Positions 27,930-37,108 of a DNA stretch of 64,000 nucleotides are shown in pieces. The stretch comes from JACMMS01 sp043758775 (lineage in GTDB: Bacteria > Pseudomonadota > Gammaproteobacteria > Burkholderiales > Methylophilaceae). Location of the stretch: positions 13,741-77,740 of the forward strand of contig JAYVMU010000037.1 of NCBI GenBank assembly GCA_043758775.1, in the 5' to 3' direction. Numbering within the stretch: position 1 is the first letter of the stretch; every line of letters begins with the position of its first letter. Both the position numbers and the translations under genes were made by a program. A model generated the notes under the pieces. That model had not been told where the DNA came from. It saw only the letters and a program-made list of their open reading frames with translations, and did not search any database.

Positions 27930-29129
27930 ATGGCTAGCATCTACTTCGATAACAACAGCACGACCGCGCTAGATGAGCGCGTGTTTAAAGCCATGTTGCC
28001 ATTTATGACCATGCAACATGGCAATGCAACTAGCCGGCATGTATATGGTCGCACGGTACGCGATGCTGTTGAACAAGCGCGTGAACAGGTTGCTAATGCG
28101 GTCGCGGCTTATCCTTCGCAAGTAATTTTTACTGCCAGTGGCACTGAAGCGAATAACTTTGCGATTAACGGCATTACTGGCAATTTACCTAATAGCCAAA
28201 TCGCAGTAAGCAGCATTGAACACCCTTGTGTCACGCGACCTACTTTTGCACTACAAAAATATGGTTACAAAACCAAAGTTATTGCAGTAGATAACGACGG
28301 CAAGCTCGATTTAATACACTTGCAAAATATCTTGAAAAACGGGGGGCAAAACCCCACCTCATTGGTATCGGTCATGATGGTGAATAATGAAACTGGTGTG
28401 ATTCAGGATATAAATGCGATTGCCGAAATAGCCAAGCAATCTAAAGCTTATGTACATACCGATGCAGTACAAGCACTTGGCAAGATGCCAGTCAATTTTG
28501 CTGACTTGAATGTACATGCGATGACAATTTCATCACATAAAATTTATGGTCCTCAAGGTGCAGGCGCCTTGGTGCTGGATAAGCGTGTGGACATTGTGCC
28601 TTTGTTACATGGTGGTGGACAAGAAAAAGGCTTGCGTAGCGGCACAGAGAATGTCGCAGCCATTGTAGGTTTTGGTGCGGCTTGTGAGTTGGCTGTAAGT
28701 GAGTTAGCAATACGCTCTAACCACACAAAAATTTTGCGTGATCATTTAGAGCAAGGTTTAGCGCAAATGGGTGCAGTGATGTTTGGTAACAAAGTTACAC
28801 GTATATCCAATACTAGTTTCTTTGCCTTCCCCAATATTGAGGGTGAAACCTTGGTCATGGCTTTAGATCGCAAAGGGTTTGCTGTGGCGAGTGGCTCTGC
28901 CTGCTCCAGTGATAGCACGGAACCTAGCCATGTATTGCTTGCCATGGGTGTGGCGCCAGATACGGCTCGCGGCGCTGTTCGTGTGAGCTTTGGCGCTGAT
29001 GGGTTAGGTAGTAACACAATAGAACAAGTTGACCAATTTTTAGTCATACTTAAACAAGAGTTGCAACGATTAAAACAAATGACGGGTGTGCGATTCGATA
29101 CAGTCGCACATAATGTACAAGTCGCTTAA
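27930..29129 (+). CDS. Second cysteine desulfurase (NifS/IscS-like)
   Basis: PLP enzyme removing sulfur from cysteine. The protein starts IYFDNNSTTALD, and the PLP lysine is in TISSHKIYGPQGAGAL; the mobile catalytic Cys loop is SGSACSSDSTEPSHVLLAMG, shorter in context than that of IscS. It is only distantly similar to the true iscS that follows 49 bases later, so this is not a recent tandem duplicate. It lies 15 bases after iscR. Other betaproteobacteria also carry a two-desulfurase isc operon. The division of labour between the two enzymes is not known from sequence. Confidence 0.9.
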   Translation: MASIYFDNNSTTALDERVFKAMLPFMTMQHGNATSRHVYGRTVRDAVEQAREQVANAVAAYPSQVIFTASGTEANNFAINGITGNLPNSQIAVSSIEHPCVTRPTFALQKYGYKTKVIAVDNDGKLDLIHLQNILKNGGQNPTSLVSVMMVNNETGVIQDINAIAEIAKQSKAYVHTDAVQALGKMPVNFADLNVHAMTISSHKIYGPQGAGALVLDKRVDIVPLLHGGGQEKGLRSGTENVAAIVGFGAACELAVSELAIRSNHTKILRDHLEQGLAQMGAVMFGNKVTRISNTSFFAFPNIEGETLVMALDRKGFAVASGSACSSDSTEPSHVLLAMGVAPDTARGAVRVSFGADGLGSNTIEQVDQFLVILKQELQRLKQMTGVRFDTVAHNVQVA

Positions 29130-29178
29130 GCGGCTGTGTATTAAAAAATAAAATTTAATTTTTAGAGTAGGAAATAAA

Positions 29179-30438
29179 ATGTCAGCAGTATTAGAAGAGA
29201 AAGTTAAAGAAGTGACAGCGCACCACGCGGAACGTGAGCCAATTTATTTGGATTATTCTGCCACTACGCCGGTAGACCCCCGTGTCGCTGCAAAAATGAT
29301 TCCCTACATTACTGAACACTTCGGTAATCCGGCGTCACGGAGCCACCCTTATGGCTGGACAGCAGAAAAAGCCGTTGAAAATGCACGTGTAGAGGTTGCA
29401 AAACTAGTCGGTGCAGACCCACGTGAAATCGTCTGGACATCGGGCGCAACTGAGTCCAACAACTTAGCGATTAAAGGCGCAGCGAACTTTTACAGTGGCA
29501 AAGGTAAGCATATTATTACCGTGGCAACTGAACACAAAGCAGTAATTGATACAGTACGTGAGCTGGAACGAGTAGGCTTCACCGCGACCTACTTAGAGCC
29601 AACGCCTAATGGTTTGTTAGACTTAGAAAAATTTAAGGCAGCGATTCGCCCTGATACCGTGTTGGCGTCAGTCATGTTGGTAAATAATGAAATTGGTGTA
29701 ATTCAAGATATCACTGCGATTGGTAATATTTGCCGTGAAAACAATGTTATTTTCCACGTCGATGCAGCACAAGCTACTGGCAAAGTGGAGATTGATTTAG
29801 AAACACTACCTGTCGATTTAATGAGTTTTTCTGCCCATAAAACCTATGGCCCTAAAGGCATAGGCGCGCTTTATGTACGCCGCAAACCACGCATCCGCAT
29901 CGAAGCACAAATGCACGGCGGCGGCCATGAGCGTGGCATGCGTTCAGGCACACTGGCGACACACCAAATTGTGGGCATGGGCGAGGCGTTTAAAATCGCA
30001 CGTGAGGAAATGGCAGTAGAAAATGTTAAAATTCGTAAGTTGCGTGACAAGCTATTGCACGGTTTGCAAGAAATTGAAGAAACCTACGTCAATGGCGACC
30101 TGAACCATCGCGTAGCGCATAATTTAAACATCAGTTTCAACTATGTTGAAGGTGAATCGCTCATTATGGCAGTAAAAGACATTGCTGTTTCAAGCGGCTC
30201 TGCCTGTACTTCGGCGAGTTTGGAGCCAAGTTATGTATTACGCGCTTTGGGCCGTAATGATGAGTTGGCACATAGCTCGATTCGCTTTTCTATTGGTCGA
30301 TTTACGACAGAAGCCGATGTGGATTACACCATCGCCTTGCTAAAAAGTAAAGTGAGCAAATTACGTGAATTATCGCCACTTTGGGATATGTTCAAAGATG
30401 GTATTGATATTAGTAAAGTACAGTGGGCTGCCCACTAA
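29179..30438 (+). CDS. iscS: Cysteine desulfurase IscS
   Basis: Housekeeping PLP-dependent desulfurase supplying sulfur to IscU and to tRNA thiolation. It has an N-terminal extension of about 20 residues before PIYLDYSATTPVDPRVA. The PLP lysine is in SFSAHKTYGPKGIGALY; the catalytic cysteine is in VSSGSACTSASLEPSYVLRA; the C-terminal segment SPLWDMFKDGIDISKVQW is the IscU-binding tail typical of group I IscS. Length 419 because of the extension. Confidence 0.96.
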   Translation: MSAVLEEKVKEVTAHHAEREPIYLDYSATTPVDPRVAAKMIPYITEHFGNPASRSHPYGWTAEKAVENARVEVAKLVGADPREIVWTSGATESNNLAIKGAANFYSGKGKHIITVATEHKAVIDTVRELERVGFTATYLEPTPNGLLDLEKFKAAIRPDTVLASVMLVNNEIGVIQDITAIGNICRENNVIFHVDAAQATGKVEIDLETLPVDLMSFSAHKTYGPKGIGALYVRRKPRIRIEAQMHGGGHERGMRSGTLATHQIVGMGEAFKIAREEMAVENVKIRKLRDKLLHGLQEIEETYVNGDLNHRVAHNLNISFNYVEGESLIMAVKDIAVSSGSACTSASLEPSYVLRALGRNDELAHSSIRFSIGRFTTEADVDYTIALLKSKVSKLRELSPLWDMFKDGIDISKVQWAAH

Positions 30439-30450
30439 AGGAGAATTAAA

Positions 30451-30849
30451 ATGGCATATTCAGATAAAGTTTTAGACCACTATGAACACCCGCGTAACGT
30501 GGGCTCATTAGATAAGAACGATCCGCAAGTTGGCACTGGTATGGTCGGTGCTCCAGCTTGTGGCGACGTGATGAAGTTGATGATTAAAGTGAATGATGAC
30601 GGCATTATCGAAGATGCTAAATTCAAAACTTACGGTTGTGGCTCAGCCATTGCCTCTAGCTCACTGGTCACCGAATGGCTGAAAGGCAAGACTGTAGAAG
30701 AAGCGTATGCGATTAAGAACACTGCCATTGCGGAAGAACTCGCATTGCCGCCAGTCAAAATCCATTGCTCAGTATTGGCAGAGGATGCAATTAAAGCAGC
30801 TGTAGCAGATATTAAAGCGAAGCGACTGGCTGCTGCACAAGCGGTATAA
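30451..30849 (+). CDS. iscU: Iron-sulfur cluster scaffold IscU
   Basis: Scaffold on which [2Fe-2S] clusters are built from IscS sulfur. The three conserved cysteines are in GAPACGDVMK, TYGCGSAIAS and KIHCSVLAEDA. LPPVK just before the third Cys is the recognition motif for the chaperone HscA. Length 132. An AAGGAGA ribosome site precedes the ATG, 12 bases after iscS. Confidence 0.97.
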   Translation: MAYSDKVLDHYEHPRNVGSLDKNDPQVGTGMVGAPACGDVMKLMIKVNDDGIIEDAKFKTYGCGSAIASSSLVTEWLKGKTVEEAYAIKNTAIAEELALPPVKIHCSVLAEDAIKAAVADIKAKRLAAAQAV

Positions 30850-30917
30850 TTTAGTAACTGCATAATGATTGGTAAGGGTGCAGTTGTTGCACTCTTACAA
30901 AAAATAGAGAAATAAAT

Positions 30918-31241
30918 ATGGCAATCACACTAACAGAAGTCGCTGCAAAACGTGTTGAAAAATTCCTTGCTAATCGTAGCAAAGGCGTAGGTTTACGTTT
31001 GGCTGTTAAAACCACGGGCTGTTCTGGCATGGCGTATACACTTGAGTTTGTCGATGAGGTACAAGCTGAAGATGTGACATTTGAAAGCTTTGGCGTCAAG
31101 ATTATCGTCGATCCAAAAAGCTTGGTCTACATCGACGGCACTGAGCTGGACTTCACCAAAGAGGGCCTGAACGAAGGGTTTAAGTTTAACAACCCTAATG
31201 TGAAAGATGAGTGCGGTTGCGGCGAGAGTTTTACTGTGTAA
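30918..31241 (+). CDS. iscA: A-type iron-sulfur carrier IscA
   Basis: Carries iron or clusters from the scaffold to client proteins. The three ligand cysteines are present in TTGCSGMAYTLEF and the C-terminal DECGCGESF. Length 107, as usual. Position between iscU and hscB is standard. Confidence 0.96.
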   Translation: MAITLTEVAAKRVEKFLANRSKGVGLRLAVKTTGCSGMAYTLEFVDEVQAEDVTFESFGVKIIVDPKSLVYIDGTELDFTKEGLNEGFKFNNPNVKDECGCGESFTV

Positions 31242-31290
31242 AACACATTAGCCAACTAGTCTAACCCTATAGTCTTGGCTAATTAAAACT

Positions 31291-31824
31291 ATGCAAAATT
31301 ACTTTGATTTATTTAATCTGCCCCACCAGTTTACTATTGATGCGCAACTTTTAGACCTCAATTACCGCAAACTGCAAACTGCAGTACATCCTGATAAATT
31401 CGTGACCGCAACTGCTAACGAGCGCATGCAGTCTATGCAGCTTGCCACGACAGCGAATGAAGCTTATCAAACACTTAAAAATCCAACCGCGCGTGCCAGA
31501 TACATGTTGCAACTACAAGGCATTGATAGTTTAGAACATAGCAACACTGCCATGCCGATGGATTTTTTAATGCGACAAATGGAATGGCGTGAAACGATGG
31601 AAGATGCAAAACATGCACGTGATATCAACGCGTTAGAAACGCTATTAAGAGAGATGCAACAATCGACTAAAGCCATGCAACACGATGTAGCGCATGCGCT
31701 AGATAACACGCAAGACCAGGAACACCTCAACCTTGCCACTGAACTTGTGCGTAAACTCAGCTTTATCGATAAAGTACAAGCCGATGTTAAACAAGCAATC
31801 ACTAAGCTAGAAACAACCGTATAG
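31291..31824 (+). CDS. hscB: Co-chaperone HscB (J-protein)
   Basis: J-domain partner of HscA that delivers IscU. The N-terminal J domain has the HPD tripeptide in LQTAVHPDKF and the usual helices to about residue 75; the C-terminal three-helix domain (residues 85-177) binds IscU. Length 177. It lies 19 bases before hscA. Confidence 0.95.
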   Translation: MQNYFDLFNLPHQFTIDAQLLDLNYRKLQTAVHPDKFVTATANERMQSMQLATTANEAYQTLKNPTARARYMLQLQGIDSLEHSNTAMPMDFLMRQMEWRETMEDAKHARDINALETLLREMQQSTKAMQHDVAHALDNTQDQEHLNLATELVRKLSFIDKVQADVKQAITKLETTV

Positions 31825-31843
31825 AAACCTAAGATTAAACAGC

Positions 31844-33727
31844 ATGGCTTTATTACAAATATCAGAACCAGGCATGAGTGCCGCTCCTCACCAACACAAA
31901 CTGGCAGTAGGCATTGATTTAGGCACCACCAACTCACTGGTTGCCACTGTACGCAGTGGTTTAAGCAGCGTACTATTCGATGAGTTCGGGCATGCTTTAT
32001 TACCATCAGTCGTGCAATACGCCGCCAATGGTGAGATTATTGTTGGTCACGAAGCACAAGTGCAGCAATCACAAGACCCGCATAATACGATTCTTTCTGC
32101 CAAACGATTTATGGGGCGCGGCCTTAAAGATATCGCCGACTACGCGCATCTGCCTTATAAGTTTGTCGATAAAGACGGCATGCTGCAAATTGAAACACGC
32201 ACAGGCGCAAAAAGCCCGGTTGAAATCTCAGCTGAAATTTTAAGAACACTTAAAACACGTGCCGAACAAACGCTTGGTGGCGAGCTGGTTGGTGTAGTCA
32301 TTACAGTACCGGCGTATTTTGATGACGCCCAGCGCCAAGCAACTAAAGATGCCGCACGACTCGCTGGCCTGAATGTACTGCGCTTACTCAATGAGCCTAC
32401 TGCCGCGGCCGTAGCTTATGGTCTGGATAATGCATCTGAAGGCATCTATGTCGTTTACGATTTAGGTGGCGGCACGTTTGATATTTCCATCTTGCGCTTA
32501 TCTAAAGGCGTATTTGAAGTGCTGGCTACTAACGGCGATAGCGCTTTGGGCGGTGATGATTTTGACCAGCGTATTTTTTGCTGGGCGCTAGAACAACTAC
32601 AAGCCAATGGCGCGAAAGTAACCCCTCTCAATGCGACTGATACGCGCATACTGTTGACCAAAGCCCGTGAAGCTAAAGAGTGGCTGACTGAGCATATGTC
32701 TGCACAAATCACTAGCGTGCTTAGTAATGGTGAAGTAGTGAACTTAACGCTCACCAGTCAGGCCTTTATGGGTATGACACAAGCGCTGGTGACTAAAACG
32801 CTTAACCCGACACGGCGTGCCATGCGTGATGCAGATTTAAGCACAGATGACATCAAAGGTGTAGTGATGGTAGGTGGTGCTACACGTATGCCACAAGTAC
32901 GCAAAGCCGTTGCAGAATACTTTAAGCAAGAACCCCTGACCAATTTGGATCCCGATAAAGTTGTCGCACTCGGTGCAGCGATACAAGCCAATACACTGGT
33001 AGGTAATCGCAGCGAAAATGATTTACTATTACTCGATGTGATTCCGCTATCGCTTGGCTTGGAGACCATGGGTGGCCTGGCAGAAAAAGTGATTCATCGT
33101 AACAGCACACTGCCGGTTGCGCGCGCGCAAGAATTTACTACTTACAAAGATGGCCAAACCGCCATGAGCATCCACGTTGTGCAAGGTGAACGTGAATTAG
33201 TGTCTGACTGTCGTTCACTGGCACGTTTTGAATTACGTGGCATCCCACCTATGGTGGCTGGAGCGGCACGTGTTCGCGTGACATTTACCGTAGATGCCGA
33301 TGGTTTACTCAGTGTATCAGCGCGTGAACAAACCAGCGGTGTGGAATCTAACATTACCGTAAAACCATCTTACGGCTTGAGTGAAGATGAAATCACATCG
33401 ATGTTGAAAAGCTCATTTGAAAAAGCCAACACAGATAAAGAAGCTCGTGCTTTAGCCGAAGCCATTGTTGATGCTAACAGTATTATTGAAGCCATTAGTG
33501 CTGCGCTAGCACAGGATGGCAACGTGCTGCTGAACTCTAAAGAGCGCGCCGCAATTGAGACTGAAATGCAAGCTCTGCGAGAACTGACGGCAAAAACAGA
33601 TAGCCATGCCATTACCCAAGCTGTTGATACACTCAATCATGCCACTGAAGCCTACGCTACAAAACGCATGGATGCATCAGTCAATAAAGCTTTGGCTGGG
33701 CAGCACTTAAATGAGATTAATCTTTAA
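31844..33727 (+). CDS. hscA: Fe-S assembly chaperone HscA (Hsp70 family)
   Basis: ATP-driven chaperone releasing clusters from IscU. The Hsp70 ATPase domain has GIDLGTTNSLVATV, VYDLGGGTFDISIL and VVMVGGATRMPQVRKAV; the substrate-binding domain follows from about residue 395. The start MALLQISEPGMSAAPHQHKL is characteristic of HscA rather than DnaK, and at 627 residues with no DnaK-like EEVD-type tail it fits the family. Confidence 0.97.
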   Translation: MALLQISEPGMSAAPHQHKLAVGIDLGTTNSLVATVRSGLSSVLFDEFGHALLPSVVQYAANGEIIVGHEAQVQQSQDPHNTILSAKRFMGRGLKDIADYAHLPYKFVDKDGMLQIETRTGAKSPVEISAEILRTLKTRAEQTLGGELVGVVITVPAYFDDAQRQATKDAARLAGLNVLRLLNEPTAAAVAYGLDNASEGIYVVYDLGGGTFDISILRLSKGVFEVLATNGDSALGGDDFDQRIFCWALEQLQANGAKVTPLNATDTRILLTKAREAKEWLTEHMSAQITSVLSNGEVVNLTLTSQAFMGMTQALVTKTLNPTRRAMRDADLSTDDIKGVVMVGGATRMPQVRKAVAEYFKQEPLTNLDPDKVVALGAAIQANTLVGNRSENDLLLLDVIPLSLGLETMGGLAEKVIHRNSTLPVARAQEFTTYKDGQTAMSIHVVQGERELVSDCRSLARFELRGIPPMVAGAARVRVTFTVDADGLLSVSAREQTSGVESNITVKPSYGLSEDEITSMLKSSFEKANTDKEARALAEAIVDANSIIEAISAALAQDGNVLLNSKERAAIETEMQALRELTAKTDSHAITQAVDTLNHATEAYATKRMDASVNKALAGQHLNEINL

Positions 33728-33769
33728 CCAATACTTTTTAAGTATGCATCGCTAATAGAAAGAGAATTT

Positions 33770-34111
33770 ATGCCACAAATCATTGTATTGCCACACGTAG
33801 AGCTCTGCCCTGATGGTGCAGCGATTGAAGCCCAGACTGGCAATTCTATTTGCGAAACTCTGCTAGAAAATGAAATTGATATTGATCACGCTTGTGACCA
33901 AGTCTGTGCTTGCACAACCTGTCACGTGATTGTACGTGAAGGCTACAGCAGCTTGAATGATACGCAAGAAAATGAGGAAGATTTGCTAGATCAAGCTTGG
34001 GGTTTAGAGCCAAAATCACGCTTATCTTGTCAAGCAATTGTTGGGACACAAGACATAGTAATAGAGATACCTAAATACTCCATTAATATGGCAAAAGAAG
34101 GTCACCGTTAA
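33770..34111 (+). CDS. fdx: Adrenodoxin-type [2Fe-2S] ferredoxin of the isc operon
   Basis: Electron donor for cluster assembly. Ligands are C42, C48 and C51 in the pattern CDQVCACTTC, with the fourth Cys in SRLSCQAI near residue 87. Length 113. It is the last gene of the operon; no iscX is seen after it. Confidence 0.96.
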   Translation: MPQIIVLPHVELCPDGAAIEAQTGNSICETLLENEIDIDHACDQVCACTTCHVIVREGYSSLNDTQENEEDLLDQAWGLEPKSRLSCQAIVGTQDIVIEIPKYSINMAKEGHR

Positions 34112-34144
34112 AACTTTGCAACTATAGCGACTAAAAGATTACGT

Positions 34145-34185
34145 AAGTAATTTAACTTTTTAAACCAAAAAAAATTAAATTACTT
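34145..34185. terminator. AT-rich long hairpin between fdx and the carbonic anhydrase gene
   Basis: AAGTAATTTAA and TTAAATTACTT are a perfect 11-base inverted repeat, and inside it TTTTT can pair with A residues to lengthen the stem. It lies between two convergent genes, so it probably terminates both. It lacks the GC-rich core of a classical terminator. Confidence 0.5.
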
Positions 34186-34213
34186 CCATATAAACTACCG
34201 AGGTTATAGCTCA

Positions 34214-34852
34214 TTAAAAAATATAATCGCCATCAATAAAATTCACTTGTGCAGTATGTAAATCATAAATACCACCCACTAAGCCTATTTTCTTCTGCTC
34301 TAACAGCTCACTTAAAATCTTGCTCTCAGACAACATGCGTCTAATCTGAATATCCACATTGAGCTTACAAACCTTGGCCAAAAAATCAGCATTTTCTGAA
34401 TTACGATTATGTTGCACCGTCGTTTCCAAGCTAACCGCTGGCTTAATCAAACCAACAATTTCACCAATATGCCCTTCTTCAAAATTATCACAGGCCGCTG
34501 TAATTGCACCACAACCAGTATGACCAAGTACCACAATTAGCTTGCTGTCTAAATGTTTACAAGTAAATTCCAAACTGCCAATCGCTTTATTCGAGGCAAT
34601 ATTGCCTGCCAAACGCACACTAAAAATATCACCCAATGCCTGATCAAATATAAATTCCGTTGGCGCGCGCGAATCACTACAACTCAACACCCCCGCAAAT
34701 GGGTGTTGAGAATTTTTAGTAATAATCGCTAAATCACGGTGGTTCTTAGGTTCTGTCAAATCATTTACAAAACGATGGTTACCTTCTACAAGTATATCGA
34801 ACGCTTCTCTTGGGGTCATTTTTTCGCGGTTGGCTAATGGGTGTTTGTACAT
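34214..34852 (-). CDS. Beta-class carbonic anhydrase
   Basis: Zinc enzyme interconverting CO2 and bicarbonate in the cytoplasm. Zinc ligands and the catalytic dyad are in GVLSCSDSRAPTE (Cys and the Asp-Arg dyad) and VVLGHTGCGAITAA (His and Cys). Length 212, no signal peptide. It may supply bicarbonate for carboxylation reactions. It is transcribed separately, with a GAG ribosome site eight bases before the ATG. Confidence 0.93.
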   Translation of the reverse strand: MYKHPLANREKMTPREAFDILVEGNHRFVNDLTEPKNHRDLAIITKNSQHPFAGVLSCSDSRAPTEFIFDQALGDIFSVRLAGNIASNKAIGSLEFTCKHLDSKLIVVLGHTGCGAITAACDNFEEGHIGEIVGLIKPAVSLETTVQHNRNSENADFLAKVCKLNVDIQIRRMLSESKILSELLEQKKIGLVGGIYDLHTAQVNFIDGDYIF

Positions 34853-35203
34853 AAAAACGCTCTTTCATTATCTCGTTAATGCGATGTTACTTTGAAAATA
34901 AGTTATAGCATATTATGGAACATAATTTAACTTATTTAGGTTAGAAAGTTTATAAGAGTACGTTTTACAGACGCTAATTTTCACCTGCTGCACTTACATT
35001 TCTAACTAAAAGGTAATTTAATAATGTTTAAAGTCTGGATTTGGTATAGGTAAATTAACAATCGCTATTGGACTAATAGTAATCTAAATAATAAGCTCGT
35101 CTAACGTACTAACGAGCATCTATGACATTCTGGGAAGTCCAGTCCATGTTATCTCAGATATAATAACCTTGAAACTGCACTCCATCTCCTTGATAATGTC
35201 TGT
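34853..35203. other. Intergenic stretch between carbonic anhydrase and ModE-like genes
   Basis: A 351-base AT-rich divergent region without a convincing gene. It holds a small hairpin GCTCGT/ACGAGC (35095-35117), the near-palindrome TATCTCAGATA within 35150-35165, and the promoter-like hexamers described next. A nine-codon reading frame beginning ATGTTTAAAGTC near 35024, preceded by AAAGG, looks like a chance or decayed start; I do not call it a gene. Confidence 0.5.
35169..35197 (+). promoter_or_regulatory. Sigma-70-type promoter at the start of the ModE-like gene
   Basis: TTGAAA (35169-35174) and GATAAT (35192-35197) are separated by exactly 17 bases. Transcription would start about seven bases after the -10, at or next to the ATG at 35204, which itself has no ribosome site. 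The gene may therefore be read from a leaderless mRNA. Alternatively the hexamers are fortuitous. Confidence 0.45.
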
Positions 35204-35548
35204 ATGGAAAGTAAACTTAAAATACGTATTGCTTATGGGTCTAATACAGTTATTGGTCCAGGTAAAGCACAGTTGCTTGAAGCAATTAAGAAGCTTGGCT
35301 CTATTTCTAAGGCTGCGAATTCAATGGAAATGTCTTACCGTCGTGCATGGGAGCTTGTGAATGTAATGAATCAGAGCTTCAAAAAACCAATTGTCATTAC
35401 GATGCATGGCGGCTCCCATGGTGGTGGAGCACAAATCAGCGAACTTGGTGAGCTGCTTTTACAAAGTTACCGCACGATGGAAACTAAGATGACCAAAGCT
35501 GCTGATAGGGAACTCAGTCTTATATATTCAAAGCTTGCTGAAAACTGA
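35204..35548 (+). CDS. ModE-like winged-helix regulator, DNA-binding domain only
   Basis: A 114-residue regulator resembling the N-terminal domain of ModE. AQLLEAIKKLGSISKAANSM is the first half of the helix-turn-helix, followed by MSYRRAWELVNVMNQ and a GGSHGGGAQISELGELLL wing-like region. The molybdate-binding domains of full ModE are absent, as in TunR-type one-domain proteins. It faces an outer-membrane protein gene whose promoter carries a perfect palindrome. The metal or oxyanion sensed, if any, cannot be told. Confidence 0.8.
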   Translation: MESKLKIRIAYGSNTVIGPGKAQLLEAIKKLGSISKAANSMEMSYRRAWELVNVMNQSFKKPIVITMHGGSHGGGAQISELGELLLQSYRTMETKMTKAADRELSLIYSKLAEN

Positions 35549-35578
35549 TTCCTATCTGACGCCGCTTTGTATTTTTGG

Positions 35579-36439
35579 TTAGAACGTTACTCGTAAAGTT
35601 GTAACTATCCCATGTTGTAAATTAACTTCTTGAGCTCCTTGTACGGTTTGATAGCCAAGTCCAACAGTTGCTTTTACTCGCTTTTCTATTTCGAAGCGGC
35701 CAATTGTTGTCCCGTAAGTGACAACTAATTGGTTTTTTCCAGCATGCTCACCTCCGTACCAGTGTGTATAGCCAGTTTCTATTTCTGGCCAAAATTTCCA
35801 TATATGACCTTGAAATGCAGTATTCCAAACCATTAGTCGGCCAAGTGTGTCTACGCCAGCAGTAGGAACAGAGATACCTAATGTGCTTTGAATATCGAAC
35901 CCGCTATCCCTATCTCCCCAGCCCTTGCCCACGGCAATTGTTGGAGTAACTATAGTGTGATGATTGGTAAATAAATCGCTACCTGTCGGTATGCTGGCAC
36001 CAAGAAATGCGCTGACGATGTAGTTACCATGCTCTTCGTTAGCTGTTGCAATACGGTATTTGAGTAGCAAGCTTTCGTCACCCCAGCCAGTACCTGTAGT
36101 GCTTGTTTTCGGCGTCGACTGATCTTCATAGGCAGGAATGCCCACAATAATTTCGGTATTTTCGCTCGGAATAAATTCCAGCCCTTTGCCGCCACCATAG
36201 TTATCTAATACAACGCTTTTGGGTTTGTCAGAATGGCTATAATCGAACCTGTACTCCTGTTCTAGTCGAGGTGTCACGGTGACCAACGGGGTCATCCAGT
36301 GTGGTTGACTCTCTTGTGTCTGACTGACATTCTCTAACCAGTTAGTAAAGAATGAATCATCGTCAGCATAGGCTAACGGGGTAAGTATGTTCCCCAATAT
36401 GAAAAGAGATGCTATAAAACTTACTTTGTGTTTAATCAT
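35579..36439 (-). CDS. Putative outer-membrane beta-barrel transporter
   Basis: 286 residues. A signal peptide (residues 1-25, cleavage after PLAYA) is followed by alternating hydrophobic/polar strands ending in a C-terminal aromatic residue (TTLRVTF), typical of outer-membrane barrels. Glycine-rich turns such as GVGKGWGDRDSG-like segments recall the phenol-degradation MetA / putative porin family, an attribution I hold loosely. It ends 30 bases from the convergent ModE-like gene, and its promoter region contains a 15-base perfect inverted repeat. Substrate unknown. Confidence 0.65.
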   Translation of the reverse strand: MIKHKVSFIASLFILGNILTPLAYADDDSFFTNWLENVSQTQESQPHWMTPLVTVTPRLEQEYRFDYSHSDKPKSVVLDNYGGGKGLEFIPSENTEIIVGIPAYEDQSTPKTSTTGTGWGDESLLLKYRIATANEEHGNYIVSAFLGASIPTGSDLFTNHHTIVTPTIAVGKGWGDRDSGFDIQSTLGISVPTAGVDTLGRLMVWNTAFQGHIWKFWPEIETGYTHWYGGEHAGKNQLVVTYGTTIGRFEIEKRVKATVGLGYQTVQGAQEVNLQHGIVTTLRVTF

Positions 36440-36461
36440 GATTTTTCCATGGCGGTTGCTA

Positions 36462-36495
36462 ATACACGATATTCCCGTTTGGGAATATCGTGTAT
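36462..36495. promoter_or_regulatory. Perfect 15-base inverted repeat upstream of the barrel protein gene
   Basis: ATACACGATATTCCC and GGGAATATCGTGTAT flank the four-base centre GTTT. It lies 23-56 bases before the barrel-protein ATG on the minus strand, where an operator would be. It resembles ModE-type operators only in general form (inverted ATATT-like arms). The nearby ModE-like regulator is the obvious candidate to bind it. Confidence 0.6.
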
Positions 36496-37108
36496 ATTAC
36501 ATCATTCTCAGAAAATATATAACACGGCAAACATTAGTTTGTTGAGATTGCTAAAGCCAAATCCGAACGGCTAATATGCGTGCTTAACAACATTATTAAA
36601 TGAAATTTATTAACTAAATGAGCTATTGAAATGGGCCTATTAATAAACGGCTCGATTAATATAATTAGAATTTATTTTATTCGCTTAACACCATCGATTG
36701 GGATATACATCATCAAATACCACTCGTAAAATTAAACACAATGCATATAATCAACAATACCGAACCACGCAAATAGACCAAACTGCATGGTATTACCCGC
36801 TGCCAAATGCGATGTAAGCTAACGAGTCACTCAACTTTAGTTTAAACCGTCGCTGACAAACTTCAATCAAGTTGGTAACCAGAACAACTCTCTGGTTGGC
36901 TTAGGGGGTTGCATCCCACTGAAGAGCACAATCATGTTCCACACGAAACCATCTATCGCAATCCATATATACAAGTGCACGGAGTATTGAAGAAGGAGTT
37001 GATCCCAAGCTATGGACTCCGTTAAGTAGGCGTGAGGTCCATTAGGATTTCGTTATTAAACATTATTTAATAAATGGAAATTAAAATTCCAGCATAATAC
37101 TTATTAAA

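Noticed and set aside
27930..30438. Tandem desulfurase genes as a recent duplication
   Set aside because: The two proteins are too different in sequence and in the catalytic loop.
36870..37055. Short transposase-like or membrane-protein-like frames in the gap
   Set aside because: Frames are open on both strands without proper start codons, and I recognise no transposase motif; kept only as an unexplained segment.
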